Made by a program: the position numbers and the translations under genes
Notes under the pieces: model-generated
What the model was told of the DNA's origin: nothing
Database searches by the model: none
What the model saw: the letters and a program-made list of their open reading frames with translations, nothing else
Shown here: positions 33,900-42,675 of the stretch, piece after piece
How positions within the stretch are numbered: the first letter of the stretch is position 1
How the letters are laid out: every line of letters begins with the position of its first letter
Source: CAZABC01 sp964483405
GTDB taxonomy: Bacteria; Chloroflexota; Limnocylindria; Limnocylindrales; CSP1-4
NCBI GenBank assembly: GCA_964483405.1
Contig: CAZABC010000001.1
Coordinates: forward strand, 186,001 to 250,000
Length of the DNA: 64,000 nt
Direction of reading: 5' to 3'

Positions 33900-35771
33900 T
33901 CAGCCCCGGTCGGGCTTCTCGACCCCGACGAACCGCAGGCCGAGCTCGGCGTACTGGGCCGGGTCGGGCTCCGACGGCGACTCGAGCATCAGGTCGCCGC
34001 CGGACTGGGTCTTCGGGAAGGCCATGACCTCGCGGATGTTCGTCTGGTAGCCGAGGAGGGCCGCCCAGCGATCGATGCCGAGGGCGATCCCACCGTGCGG
34101 CGGCGGCCCGTACTCGAAGGCGTCGAGGAGGGCCCCGAACTTCGAGCGCATCCCCTCGAGCGTGTGGCCCTGGAGGGCGAAGCTCCGCTCGAGCAGGTCG
34201 CGCCGCCAGATCCGGACCGAGCCGCCGCCGAGCTCCCAGCCGTTGAGGGCGAGGTCGTACTGCATCGCCCGGGCCCGGCCGGCCGGGTCGGCCTTCGACG
34301 GCCGGGTCGGGTCGCCCGACGCGGTGACGAGCAGCGGCTCGTCCTCGGGGACGACGCCGCTGAACGGGTTGTGGGTCGCATCCCAGCGGCGGAGCGCCTC
34401 GTCCCACTGGTACATCGGGAAGCGGTGGACCCAGCAGTAGGCCAGGACGTCGGGGTCGGCCAGGCCGAGCCGCTCGCCGAGCATGACCCGGAGCCGGCCG
34501 AGCACGTCGGCGGTCGTCTCATGGGCGTCGGCTACGACCAGGACGAGGTCGCCCTCGACCGCGCCGACCTGCGAGGCGATCCGGGCGAGCCGCTCGTCGC
34601 CGACGAACTTGGCGATCGGCGAGCGCGGCCCCTCGGCGTCGACCGAGACGTGGACGAGCCCCTTCGCGCCGAAGCGCTTGGCCGCTTCGACGAGCTCGTC
34701 CATCTCGCGGCGCGTCACGCCGGCCATGCCGGGCGCCACGATCGCCTTGACCCGGCCGCCCGCGGCGAGGGTCGAGTCGAAGACGCCGAAGCCGCTGTCG
34801 GGCGCGCCGTCGGTGCCGACGAGCGCCGGGGCGAGGTCGACGAGCTCCATCCCGAACCGCAGATCCGGCTTGTCCGACCCGAACCGCTCGAGCGCCTCCT
34901 CGAAGGTGAAGCGCGGGAACGGCACCGCCTGGAGGGGTCGCTCCGGCGTGACCGCCCGGCTGACCTCGATCGCCATCGTTTCGACGAAGCCCATGACGGC
35001 GTCCTCGTCGACGAAGCTCATCTCGAGGTCGAGCTGGGTGAACTCGGGCTGGCGGTCACCCCGGAGGTCCTCGTCGCGGAAGCAGCGGGCGATCTGGAAG
35101 TAGCGGTCGATGCCGGCCACCATCAGGAGCTGCTTGAGCTGCTGGGGGCTCTGCGGCAGGGCGTAGACGCTGCCGGGCTGGAGCCGGCTAGGGACGATGA
35201 AGTCGCGGGCGCCCTCGGGGGTGCTCTTGATGAGCATCGGCGTCTCGATCTCGACGAAGCCGTGGGCATGGTGGACCCGCCGGATCTCCTCGACGAGCTT
35301 CGAGCGCAGGAGCAGCCGGCGGAGCATCGGCTCGCGCCGGATGTCGAGGTAGCGGTACTTGAGCCGCAGGCTCTCGTCGACCGGGGCGTCGGGCTCGTTG
35401 ATATAGAAGGGCGGGGTCTTCGACTCGGTCAGGACGTCGACCGACCGCGCCCGGAGCTCGATCTCGCCGGTCGCGAGGCGCGGGTTCTCGGTGCCCTCGA
35501 GCCGCCGGGCGACGACGCCCTCGACCGAGATGACGTGCTCCGCCCGGAGCGAGCCGGCCGCCTCGAGCGCCGCTGGCGCCTCCTCCCCGTCGAAGACCAC
35601 CTGGGTGAGCCCGTGGCGGTCGCGGAGGTCGACGAAGATGAGTCCGCCGTAGTCGCGGCGGCGATGGACCCACCCGGCAAGTCGCGCGGTGGCGCCGGCG
35701 TCGGCCCCGCGGAGCTGGCCGCAGGTGTGGGTCCGGTAGGGGGTGGCGAGGCTGGGCGTCTGGTCGGTCAT
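33900..35771 (-). CDS. aspS: Aspartate-tRNA ligase (bacterial type)
   Basis: Charges tRNA-Asp. The OB-fold anticodon domain has GWVHRRRDYGGLIFVDLRDR; class II motif 2 is FRDEDLRGDRQPEFTQLD; a bacterial GAD insertion follows; motif 3 is IALGIDRWAALLG. 623 residues. The residue that helps separate discriminating (Leu) from non-discriminating (His) bacterial enzymes is Tyr41 here. ATG 35771 has TACGAT nine bases upstream. Confidence 0.95.
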   Translation of the reverse strand: MTDQTPSLATPYRTHTCGQLRGADAGATARLAGWVHRRRDYGGLIFVDLRDRHGLTQVVFDGEEAPAALEAAGSLRAEHVISVEGVVARRLEGTENPRLATGEIELRARSVDVLTESKTPPFYINEPDAPVDESLRLKYRYLDIRREPMLRRLLLRSKLVEEIRRVHHAHGFVEIETPMLIKSTPEGARDFIVPSRLQPGSVYALPQSPQQLKQLLMVAGIDRYFQIARCFRDEDLRGDRQPEFTQLDLEMSFVDEDAVMGFVETMAIEVSRAVTPERPLQAVPFPRFTFEEALERFGSDKPDLRFGMELVDLAPALVGTDGAPDSGFGVFDSTLAAGGRVKAIVAPGMAGVTRREMDELVEAAKRFGAKGLVHVSVDAEGPRSPIAKFVGDERLARIASQVGAVEGDLVLVVADAHETTADVLGRLRVMLGERLGLADPDVLAYCWVHRFPMYQWDEALRRWDATHNPFSGVVPEDEPLLVTASGDPTRPSKADPAGRARAMQYDLALNGWELGGGSVRIWRRDLLERSFALQGHTLEGMRSKFGALLDAFEYGPPPHGGIALGIDRWAALLGYQTNIREVMAFPKTQSGGDLMLESPSEPDPAQYAELGLRFVGVEKPDRG

Positions 35772-35786
35772 GGCGCCGGTATCGTA
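35772..35786 (-). promoter_or_regulatory. -10-like TACGAT box close to the aspS start
   Basis: Hexamer 35781-35786 and nine bases to the ATG, the same box and spacing as iscS. Confidence 0.4.
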
Positions 35787-35853
35787 GGCGATGCCGCTGC
35801 GGTGCAGCTGTCGCGGGCCCCTCGCGACCACCCGGCGACGAAGGGAGGAGGCC

Positions 35854-36216
35854 ATGGGACGGCTGCTCGTTCACGTCGTCACTGGACCCGAGAACCCGAC
35901 GCGTGCCGCGCTCGGCCTGCTCGTCGCGAAGACCGCACTCGCCGCCGGCCACGGCGTCGACGTCTTCCTCGCGGCCGACGCGGTCGACTGGCTCCGGCCG
36001 GAGACCGCGGCCGCTGGCGCCGGCGTCGGGACCGGTTCCGTCGCCGAGCATCTCGCGGCGCTCCTCGTCGGCGGCGCGACGATCCACGCGTCGGGGATGT
36101 CGGCGAAAGCGCGCGGGATCGGCCCAGACGCCGCCGGCGACGTCGCGGTGGCATTCGGACCGCCAGACGTCCTCGTCCGCCTGACGTTCGAAGCCGACCG
36201 CGTCCTCTGCTACTGA
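35854..36216 (+). CDS. DsrE-family small protein
   Basis: 120 residues. Start MGRLLVHVVTGPENPTRAAL and the following AKTALAAGHGVDVFLAADAV are characteristic of the DsrE/F-like fold. Conserved cysteines used in sulfur relay are absent apart from one near the very C-terminus (VLCY), so a sulfur-transfer role is doubtful. Shine-Dalgarno AGGGAGGAGG precedes the ATG. Divergent from aspS and convergent with hisS. Confidence 0.75.
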   Translation: MGRLLVHVVTGPENPTRAALGLLVAKTALAAGHGVDVFLAADAVDWLRPETAAAGAGVGTGSVAEHLAALLVGGATIHASGMSAKARGIGPDAAGDVAVAFGPPDVLVRLTFEADRVLCY

Positions 36217-36226
36217 CCAGCCGGGG

Positions 36227-37510
36227 TCACCGCCCGGCCGCCGCGGCCTTGCGGCGCAGGAGCGGGACGAGGTCGGCGACCGGGACCGTCTTCTGCGAGG
36301 CCGCCCCGAGGTCGCGGAGCTGGATCTGCCCGTCGGCGAGCTCGTCGCCGACGATGACCGCATAACGGGCGCCGTCGCGGACCGCCGCCTCGAGCTGGCG
36401 GCCGAGCTTGCGCGACGACAGCTCGGCGCCGACGGCCAGGCCCTCCGCGCGCAGCTCCGTGGCGATCCGCAGCCGGGTCGCGGTGTCGGCCGGGTCGGCC
36501 CCGACGACGATCGCGAGCGGCGCCGGGTCGGCCGGCGGGGCGACCCCGGCTTCGTCGAGGGCGAGGACGACCCGGTCGATCCCGATCGCGAAGCCGATGC
36601 CGGGTGTCGGGCGCCCGCCGAGCAGCTCGACGAGGCCGTCGTACCGGCCGCCGCCGCCGAGCGCCGACTGCTGCCCTTCCGCCCCGACCCGGTAGTACTC
36701 GAATGCCGTCCGAGTGTAGTAGTCGAGGCCGCGGACGAGCGACGGCTCGACGCGGTAGGCGACGCCGACGGCGTCGAGATGCGCCCGCACGGCGGCGAAG
36801 TGCGCCGCACAGGCGTCGCAGAGGTGGTCGGTGATCCGAGGCGCGACCGCGTTGACCGCGGCCATGGCCGGGTCCTTCGAGTCGAGCAGGCGGAGCGGGT
36901 TCGTGTCGAGCCGGGCCAGGTCGGGCGGCGGCAGCCGGTCGAGCCGGTCGCGGTAGAACGCGACCAGCCGCGCGAGGTAGGCCGGACGGCACGCCGGATC
37001 GCCGATCGAGTTGAGGCGGACCTCCACGTCGCCGAGCCCCGCGTCGGCGTAGAAGCGCGCGCCGAGCTCGACGATCTCCGCGTCGATCGCGGGCCCCGGG
37101 TCGCCGACGGCCTCGACGTCCCACTGGCGGAACTGGCGGTAGCGGCCGGCCTGCGGCCGGTCGTAGCGGAACATCGGGCCGATGAGGGTGAGCTTCACCG
37201 GCTGCGGCCAGGTCTGGAGGCCGTGCTGGACGTACGCCCGCATGATCCCGGCCGTCGCCTCGGGTCGGAGCGCCCAGGTCTCGGCTTCCTCGGACCGCGG
37301 CGCCAGCCGGAAGAGCTCCTTCTCGACGATGTCGGTCACCTCGCCGACGCCACGCTCGAAGACCGCGCTCTGCTCGAACAGCGGCGTCTCGATCTCGCGG
37401 TAGCCGTAGCGGGCGGCGAGGTCGGCCGCCAGGCGCTCGACGCGGGACCAGACCGGCCGCTCGGCCGGCAGGAGGTCGCGTGTGCCCCGGGGGGCGCGGA
37501 AGGCGGGCAT
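36227..37510 (-). CDS. hisS: Histidine-tRNA ligase
   Basis: Charges tRNA-His. FRAPRGTRDLLP start, motif 2 region MFRYDRPQAGRYRQFRQWDVEAVG, the histidine-specific LVRGLDYYTRTAFEY and SALGGGGRYDGL, then a C-terminal anticodon domain. 427 residues. ATG 37510 follows a TAGACT box by eight bases. Confidence 0.95.
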   Translation of the reverse strand: MPAFRAPRGTRDLLPAERPVWSRVERLAADLAARYGYREIETPLFEQSAVFERGVGEVTDIVEKELFRLAPRSEEAETWALRPEATAGIMRAYVQHGLQTWPQPVKLTLIGPMFRYDRPQAGRYRQFRQWDVEAVGDPGPAIDAEIVELGARFYADAGLGDVEVRLNSIGDPACRPAYLARLVAFYRDRLDRLPPPDLARLDTNPLRLLDSKDPAMAAVNAVAPRITDHLCDACAAHFAAVRAHLDAVGVAYRVEPSLVRGLDYYTRTAFEYYRVGAEGQQSALGGGGRYDGLVELLGGRPTPGIGFAIGIDRVVLALDEAGVAPPADPAPLAIVVGADPADTATRLRIATELRAEGLAVGAELSSRKLGRQLEAAVRDGARYAVIVGDELADGQIQLRDLGAASQKTVPVADLVPLLRRKAAAAGR

Positions 37511-37524
37511 CGCCAGCGAGTCTA
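37511..37524 (-). promoter_or_regulatory. -10-like TAGACT box close to the hisS start
   Basis: Hexamer 37519-37524 and eight bases to the ATG. TAGACT is also used before rel and topA. Confidence 0.4.
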
Positions 37525-37583
37525 GCGGGTCGGCCGGCCGCGTCGGTGGGCCGGACGGCCCGCCCACGGTGCGCCACACGCCC

Positions 37584-37621
37584 TTGCCGCGACGCCGGTC
37601 GGGGCCGTAGCGTCGCGGCCG
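37584..37621 (+). promoter_or_regulatory. Candidate promoter for the corrinoid/C1 module
   Basis: TTGCCG (37584-37589), an 18-base spacer, TAGCGT (37608-37613), and eight bases to ATG 37622. It is the only box in the window for which I also see a fair -35. Confidence 0.4.
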
Positions 37622-39262
37622 ATGGGCGATCTCATCCACGCCGGCCGCCGCACTCCGTTGGCCGCCGGCCGGACGCTCTTCGACTCGACCGACGAGCTCG
37701 ACGGGATCGTCCCCGACACCTGCCGCCGGACGGGGCGCTGTCGCGAGTGCGTCGTCGAGGTCCGGGCCGGCGGCGAGGCGCTCGGCCCCACGACGGCCGC
37801 CGAGGCGTACCTCCGGCCGCCGTTCCGGCTGGCCTGCCAGGCGACCATCGAGGACGCGGCGGCCGACGTCGAGGTCGCGGTCGTCCGGCGGCAGCTCCAG
37901 ATCGTCTCGACGGCCGGCGGCGACCCGGCGATCGACCGGCCGTTCGACCTCGACCCGCCGGTCGCCCGCGACGACGACGGGGCCGCGCGGCGTGACGGAC
38001 ACCGGCTCGAGGTCCCCGACGGCCCGCTGCTCGGCCTCGCGATCGACCTCGGGACGACGACGATCGCCCTGGCCCTCCTCGACCTTGAGACCGGCGCCGT
38101 CCGCCACCGGGCCGCGCTCGAGAACCCGCAGCGGTTCGCCGGCAGCGACGTCATCGCCCGGATCGAGTACGCCCGGGCCGACGCGGACGGCGAGCTCCGT
38201 CGCTGCGTCCGGCGGGCGATCGACCACGAGCTCCGCGTCGCGTACGCCGGTCTCGGCATCGACCGACGCTCGGTCGTCGAGGTCGTGGTCGTCGGTAACC
38301 CGACGATGCGCGACCTCTTCCTGGGACTCGACGTCGCGGGGCTCGGGACCCGGCCCTTCCGCTCGGTCGCCGAGACCGCGCTCCGGGCCGGCCTGCGCCG
38401 CTCCACCGTCGTGATCCGGCGGGCCCACGAGACCGGGCTCCTCGTCCACCCCGAGGCCCGGGTCGTCGGCGGCCCGCTCGTCGGCAGCCACGTCGGGGCG
38501 GACATCGCCGCGGACGTCCTCGCCGTCGACATGGCCGGCGGACCGCTCGTCTCGATGCTCATCGACATCGGCACGAACAGCGAGATCGTCGCCCGGGCCG
38601 GCGACCGCTGGCTCGCCGCGTCGAGCCCCGCCGGCCCCGCCTTCGAGGGCGGCGGCGTGGGTGGCGGGATGCCGGCGGTCGACGGGGCCATCGGGGCCGT
38701 CCGCTCGGGCGACGGCGGCTTCGACGTCACCGTGATCGGCGGCGGCGAGCCCGAGGGGATCTGCGGCTCGGGGTTGATCGACCTCATGGCCGAGCTCCTG
38801 CGCTCGGGCCGACTCCGACGCGACGGGTCGTTCGCCGACGGGGGCCGCGGGCTCGACGTCGTCCCCGGCCGGGTCCACCTCGCCCGGCGCGACGTCGCCC
38901 TGCTCGCCCAGGCGAAGGCGGCCAACTCGTCCGGCCAGGACATCCTGCTCGACCGGCTCGGCATCCGGGCGGACGACGTCGAGCGGATCTGGCTGGCCGG
39001 CGGCTTCGCGTCGTACGTCGACCCCGAGCGGGCGATCGACATCGGGCTCCTGCCACCGGTCCCGCTCGAGCGGATCGCCAGGGTCGGCAACGCCTCCCTC
39101 GCCGGCGCGTCCCGCCTGCTGGTATCACGGCGCGCGCGAGCCGAGCTCGAGCGCATCGTGGCGGGCATCGAGCACGTCGAGCTCGAGCTCGATCCGTCGT
39201 TCATGGACCGGTTCATCGACGGCTGTCGCTGGGAGCCGCGACCGCCGGGAAGGAGCCCGTGA
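37622..39262 (+). CDS. RACo-like reductive activator of corrinoid proteins (2Fe-2S plus ASKHA domains)
   Basis: 546 residues. The N-terminal ferredoxin-like domain has Cys34, Cys40, Cys43 and Cys72, the spacing expected for a plant-type [2Fe-2S] cluster. The C-terminal DUF4445/ASKHA ATPase domain has LAIDLGTTTIALALLD, VVVGNPTMRDLFLGLD, MLIDIGTNSEIV and LAGGFASYVDPERA. The family uses ATP to re-reduce Co(II) corrinoid proteins that lost their active Co(I) state. It is shorter than the ~630-residue Carboxydothermus RACo. The TGA overlaps the next GTG (GTGA), tying it to the methylene-THF reductase gene. Confidence 0.85.
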   Translation: MGDLIHAGRRTPLAAGRTLFDSTDELDGIVPDTCRRTGRCRECVVEVRAGGEALGPTTAAEAYLRPPFRLACQATIEDAAADVEVAVVRRQLQIVSTAGGDPAIDRPFDLDPPVARDDDGAARRDGHRLEVPDGPLLGLAIDLGTTTIALALLDLETGAVRHRAALENPQRFAGSDVIARIEYARADADGELRRCVRRAIDHELRVAYAGLGIDRRSVVEVVVVGNPTMRDLFLGLDVAGLGTRPFRSVAETALRAGLRRSTVVIRRAHETGLLVHPEARVVGGPLVGSHVGADIAADVLAVDMAGGPLVSMLIDIGTNSEIVARAGDRWLAASSPAGPAFEGGGVGGGMPAVDGAIGAVRSGDGGFDVTVIGGGEPEGICGSGLIDLMAELLRSGRLRRDGSFADGGRGLDVVPGRVHLARRDVALLAQAKAANSSGQDILLDRLGIRADDVERIWLAGGFASYVDPERAIDIGLLPPVPLERIARVGNASLAGASRLLVSRRARAELERIVAGIEHVELELDPSFMDRFIDGCRWEPRPPGRSP

Positions 39263-40803
39263 CCGCGCGACCCGACCTGCGGACCCGCCTCGTCGAGCCA
39301 GGCGCCTTCGTCACCGCCGTCGAGCTCGTTCCCTGGCACGGGACGACCGCCGCGCCCGAGAGCCGGGCGCCGGTCGACCTCGCCCACGAGCTCGCGGGCC
39401 ACCCGGCGATCGACGTCCTGTCGGTGACCGACAACGCCGGCGGCCACGCGATGGCAAGCCCCGAGATCCTCGCCCGCGACATCGTCGCTCGCGGGGGTCG
39501 GGCGATCGTCCACGTCGCCTGTCGCGACCGGAACCGGAACGAGCTCCTCAGCCTGGGCTGGCGGCTCGCCTCGGAGGGCCTCTCGACGATCCTGGCCCTG
39601 TCCGGCGACTACCCGGCCGAGGGGTACGCCGGCGTCGCCCGGCCGGTCTTCGACCTCGACTCGGTCGGGCTGCTCGAGATGTACCGCCGCGAGGGCCTCC
39701 TCGCCGGCGACGACGCGCTCTTCCCGGGCGTGGCCGTCAACAACCACAAGCGCCACGAGCGCGAGGTGATGCCGCAGTACTTCAAGCTCGAGCTGAAGAT
39801 CCGGACCGGGGCCCGGTTCGTCATCGGCCAGGTCGGCTACGACGCCCGGAAGCAGGACGAGCTCATCCGGTACCTGCGCCATCGCGGTCTCGCGGTGCCG
39901 GTCCTCGCCAACGTCTTCAAGCTCACCCGGCCGGTCGCCCGGGCGTTCAACGCCGGCCGGATCCCGGGGGTCACGGTGACCGATGCCCTCCTGGCCATCG
40001 CCGAGCGCGAGGCGGCCGCGCCGGACAAGGGCCGGGCCTTCTTCGAGGAGCTGGCCGCGCGCCAGATCTCGATCGCCCGCGGACTCGGCTACGCGGGCGC
40101 CTATCTCGGCGGGGTCCACGACGTCGCCGGCATCGAGCGCATCCTCGCCCGGGCCGCCGCCCACGGTCCCGACGACTGGCGGGCGTTCGCCGGCGAGCTC
40201 CGCTTCGGCTGGCCCGACGAGTTCCACTACTTCACCGCGGACCCCGAGACGGGGCTCTCGACCGACACGGTCGACCCGCGCTACCGGCGCTCGACGAGCG
40301 CGGCCGCCCGCCGCCGGGCGCGAGCCGGCGTCGAGCTCGCCTACCACGCCAACCGGCTGGTCCATGCGGCGGCGTTCGAGCCCGGGACGCCCGGCTTCCG
40401 GCTCGGGGCGGCGGTCTACGGCGCGGCCGAGAAGTACCGGGTCGCCCGCCCGCTCCACGTCCTCGAGCAGGCGGTGAAGATCCCGATGTTCGACTGCCGC
40501 GATTGCGGCGACTGCTCGCTGCCCGACATCGCCTACCTCTGCCCCGAGTCCAGGTGCGCCAAGAACCAGCGGAACGGGCCGTGCGGCGGGACGAGGGAGG
40601 GCGAGTGCGAGGTGCCCGGCCGCCCGTGCATCTGGGCCCGGGCCTACCGGCGCCTCAAGCCGTTCGGCGAGGAGGACGCGATCCTCCACCGGCCGGTCGT
40701 CGTGACCGACCACGCCCTGCGCCGGACGAGCGCCTGGGGCAACACCTACCTCGGGCGAGACCACGGGGCGCGCGCCCGGCGCGTCACCACGAGCGGAGGC
40801 TGA
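39259..40803 (+). CDS. metF: Methylenetetrahydrofolate reductase with Cys-rich C-terminal domain
   Basis: Interconverts methylene-THF and methyl-THF. The N-terminal TIM-barrel (about 15-300) shows the MetF pattern (VTAVELVPWHG, LSVTDNAGGHA, ILALSGDYP, FVIGQVGYD). From residue 411 a second domain holds eight cysteines (413, 416, 419, 428, 433, 442, 450, 457) in a CxxCxxC...C pattern like MTHFR_C/MetV-type domains that bind zinc or Fe-S. So one protein combines what acetogens split into MetF and MetV. Shine-Dalgarno AAGGAG precedes GTG 39259. 514 residues. Confidence 0.85.
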   Translation: MTARPDLRTRLVEPGAFVTAVELVPWHGTTAAPESRAPVDLAHELAGHPAIDVLSVTDNAGGHAMASPEILARDIVARGGRAIVHVACRDRNRNELLSLGWRLASEGLSTILALSGDYPAEGYAGVARPVFDLDSVGLLEMYRREGLLAGDDALFPGVAVNNHKRHEREVMPQYFKLELKIRTGARFVIGQVGYDARKQDELIRYLRHRGLAVPVLANVFKLTRPVARAFNAGRIPGVTVTDALLAIAEREAAAPDKGRAFFEELAARQISIARGLGYAGAYLGGVHDVAGIERILARAAAHGPDDWRAFAGELRFGWPDEFHYFTADPETGLSTDTVDPRYRRSTSAAARRRARAGVELAYHANRLVHAAAFEPGTPGFRLGAAVYGAAEKYRVARPLHVLEQAVKIPMFDCRDCGDCSLPDIAYLCPESRCAKNQRNGPCGGTREGECEVPGRPCIWARAYRRLKPFGEEDAILHRPVVVTDHALRRTSAWGNTYLGRDHGARARRVTTSGG

Positions 40804-40806
40804 TCG

Positions 40807-41874
40807 ATGCGGACCGGACGCGACGGGCGGAGCCTACTCGTCATCGGCGAGAACGTCCACGCGACGCGGGTCGTCAAGCGCGACGGCGGGCGCGTGGGTC
40901 CGGGCCCGGACGGACGGCTCGCGATCTCGTTCACGACCGCCGACGGCGCGCCCGCGAGCCTGCCGCTCCATCCCGCCGTCGCGGCCGACGCGATGGCGAG
41001 CGGCAGGGTCCGCCACGTCCGCTCGGCGCTCCTCACCGCCCTCGCGGCGGAGGCCCCCGGCGCCGGCACCGACGAGCGCGCCGACGGGACCCTCGCCAGG
41101 GCGTATCTCGCCGCGATGGTCGTCCGCCAGGTCGCCGCCGGGGCCGACTGGCTCGACGTCAACGTCGACGAGGTCGCCGACGACCCGGCGGTCCGGGTCG
41201 CGGCGATGCGGCTCGCCGTGGCGATCGTCGGCGACGCGTCCAAGAAACCGGTGTCGCTCGACTCATCGGACGCGGAGCTGCTCCGGATCGGGCTCGAGTC
41301 GTTGCCGACCGGCGACCCGCCGGCGCTCCTCAACTCCGCGACCCTCGAGCGGCCCGACGTCCTCGACCTGGCCGCGGCACACGACGCGTCGGTCGTCCTC
41401 TCGGCGGCCGCGGACACCGACCTGCCGGCGACCGCCGACGCGAAGGTCGACGCGGCCGCCCGGGTCATCGAGGCCGCGACCGGCCGCGGCATCGGCCTCG
41501 AGCGGCTCCACATGGACGTCCTCGTCCTGCCGGTGGCCGTCGACCCGGCGGCCGGCGCGTCGTTCCTCGAGGCCGTCGGGCGCCTCCGGGAACGGTACGG
41601 GCCGGCGCTCCACCTCACCGGCGGCCTGTCGAACGTCTCGTTCGGCCTGCCGGCACGCCGACTCCTCAACGACACGTTCATCGACCTCGCGATCACGGCC
41701 GGCCTCGACAGCGCGATCGTCGACCCGATCGCGACCGACTGGGCGAAGGCGCTCGACCCCGACCGCGACGATGCCGCCTACCGGCTCGCGGCCGACGCGC
41801 TGACCGGGCGCGACGCGTACTGCATGGCCTTCGTGGCGGCCCACCGGGCGGGCACGCTGGTCGCCGGCGGCTGA
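40807..41874 (+). CDS. Pterin-binding methyltransferase (methyl-THF:corrinoid type)
   Basis: 355 residues of the DHPS/MeTr TIM-barrel family. GENVHATR near the N-terminus, LDVNVDEVADD, PVSLDSSD, LLNSATLER and the diagnostic TGGLSNVSFGLPARRLLNDT with AGLDSAIVDP follow methyl-THF corrinoid methyltransferases (AcsE/MtgA-like) rather than folP. It begins three bases after the metF stop. The predicted role is moving the methyl group between THF and a corrinoid protein. No B12-binding protein is encoded in the window. Confidence 0.82.
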   Translation: MRTGRDGRSLLVIGENVHATRVVKRDGGRVGPGPDGRLAISFTTADGAPASLPLHPAVAADAMASGRVRHVRSALLTALAAEAPGAGTDERADGTLARAYLAAMVVRQVAAGADWLDVNVDEVADDPAVRVAAMRLAVAIVGDASKKPVSLDSSDAELLRIGLESLPTGDPPALLNSATLERPDVLDLAAAHDASVVLSAAADTDLPATADAKVDAAARVIEAATGRGIGLERLHMDVLVLPVAVDPAAGASFLEAVGRLRERYGPALHLTGGLSNVSFGLPARRLLNDTFIDLAITAGLDSAIVDPIATDWAKALDPDRDDAAYRLAADALTGRDAYCMAFVAAHRAGTLVAGG

Positions 41875-41923
41875 CGCGCCGCAGGCGGATGCGGCGGCGG
41901 TCGCAGCGCGCGCCCGGGGCCGC

Positions 41924-42673
41924 TCAGACCGGCGGCGGCGGCCCGAGCGGCTCGGTCCGGACGACGCCCTCGTCCCAAGCCGCGACGATCCGCTCGCCGG
42001 GCCGGGCCACGAGGAAGTCGTCGGCCCAGTCGCCGTCGACGAGACGGCGCACGAGGATCGCGTCGCCGACCAGCCGCTCGAACGTCCAGCCGTTGGCCGC
42101 GGCATCGGCCATCGCCCGAGCCTCGACCGCCGAGCCGTCGCCGACGCCGAGCTCGATGAAGGCCGCCCGCCGGTAGTGGCGCCGCCACTCCCCCATCGCC
42201 TCCATCAGGTAGTCGGCGTTCTCCTGGCCGTAGCGCTCGACATAGGCCGCGTACGTCGCCGCCCGGGCCTCGTCGGACTCCGCCCCGAGCCCGATACCCG
42301 ACCCGTCGCTCCGCTCTATGAAGTCCTGGGTGTACCAGTAGGTCCCCGGGTGATCGGCGACCGCGGCGGCGTACCGGTCGCGACCGCCGAGGAAGACGGT
42401 GATGCAGTCGTGGGCCCGCGGCAGGACCACCGGGACCTGGCGAGGGACGAGGCCGGCCGTCCCGCCGCCGCACAGCCCGTACGCGAGGCCCACGGCGTCG
42501 TACTCGTCGGCCGACGTGGCGTCGAGCTCCGCCTGGAGCCGGTCCCGCAGCCCGCCGGGGCGATCGTGGAGACCCTGGCGGAGGAGCGTCACGTCGACGA
42601 CGTGGGGCGATCGCGCGGCCGCGAGGTAGAGCGGCCGGGCGAGGACCTCGCAGGCGACGATCCGGAGTCGCAC
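41924..42673 (-). CDS. DUF1638 family protein
   Basis: 249 residues from GTG. Conserved family features visible: an early Cys (IVACEVLARPLYL), GLAYGLCGGGTAGLVPR, VVLPRAHDCITVFLGGRDRY and PGTYWYTQDFIERS. The Cys, His and Asp pattern suggests metal or cofactor binding. Family members are often found near corrinoid methyltransferase genes, and here it converges on the RACo/MetF/MeTr module. It is transcribed as the last gene of the rel unit (two bases after the previous stop). Biochemical function unknown. Confidence 0.8.
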   Translation of the reverse strand: MRLRIVACEVLARPLYLAAARSPHVVDVTLLRQGLHDRPGGLRDRLQAELDATSADEYDAVGLAYGLCGGGTAGLVPRQVPVVLPRAHDCITVFLGGRDRYAAAVADHPGTYWYTQDFIERSDGSGIGLGAESDEARAATYAAYVERYGQENADYLMEAMGEWRRHYRRAAFIELGVGDGSAVEARAMADAAANGWTFERLVGDAILVRRLVDGDWADDFLVARPGERIVAAWDEGVVRTEPLGPPPPV

Positions 42674-42675
42674 CG

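Noticed and set aside
41875..41923. Bidirectional terminator between the MeTr-like and DUF1638 genes
   Set aside because: GC-rich but no clear stem of useful length and no T-run on either strand.
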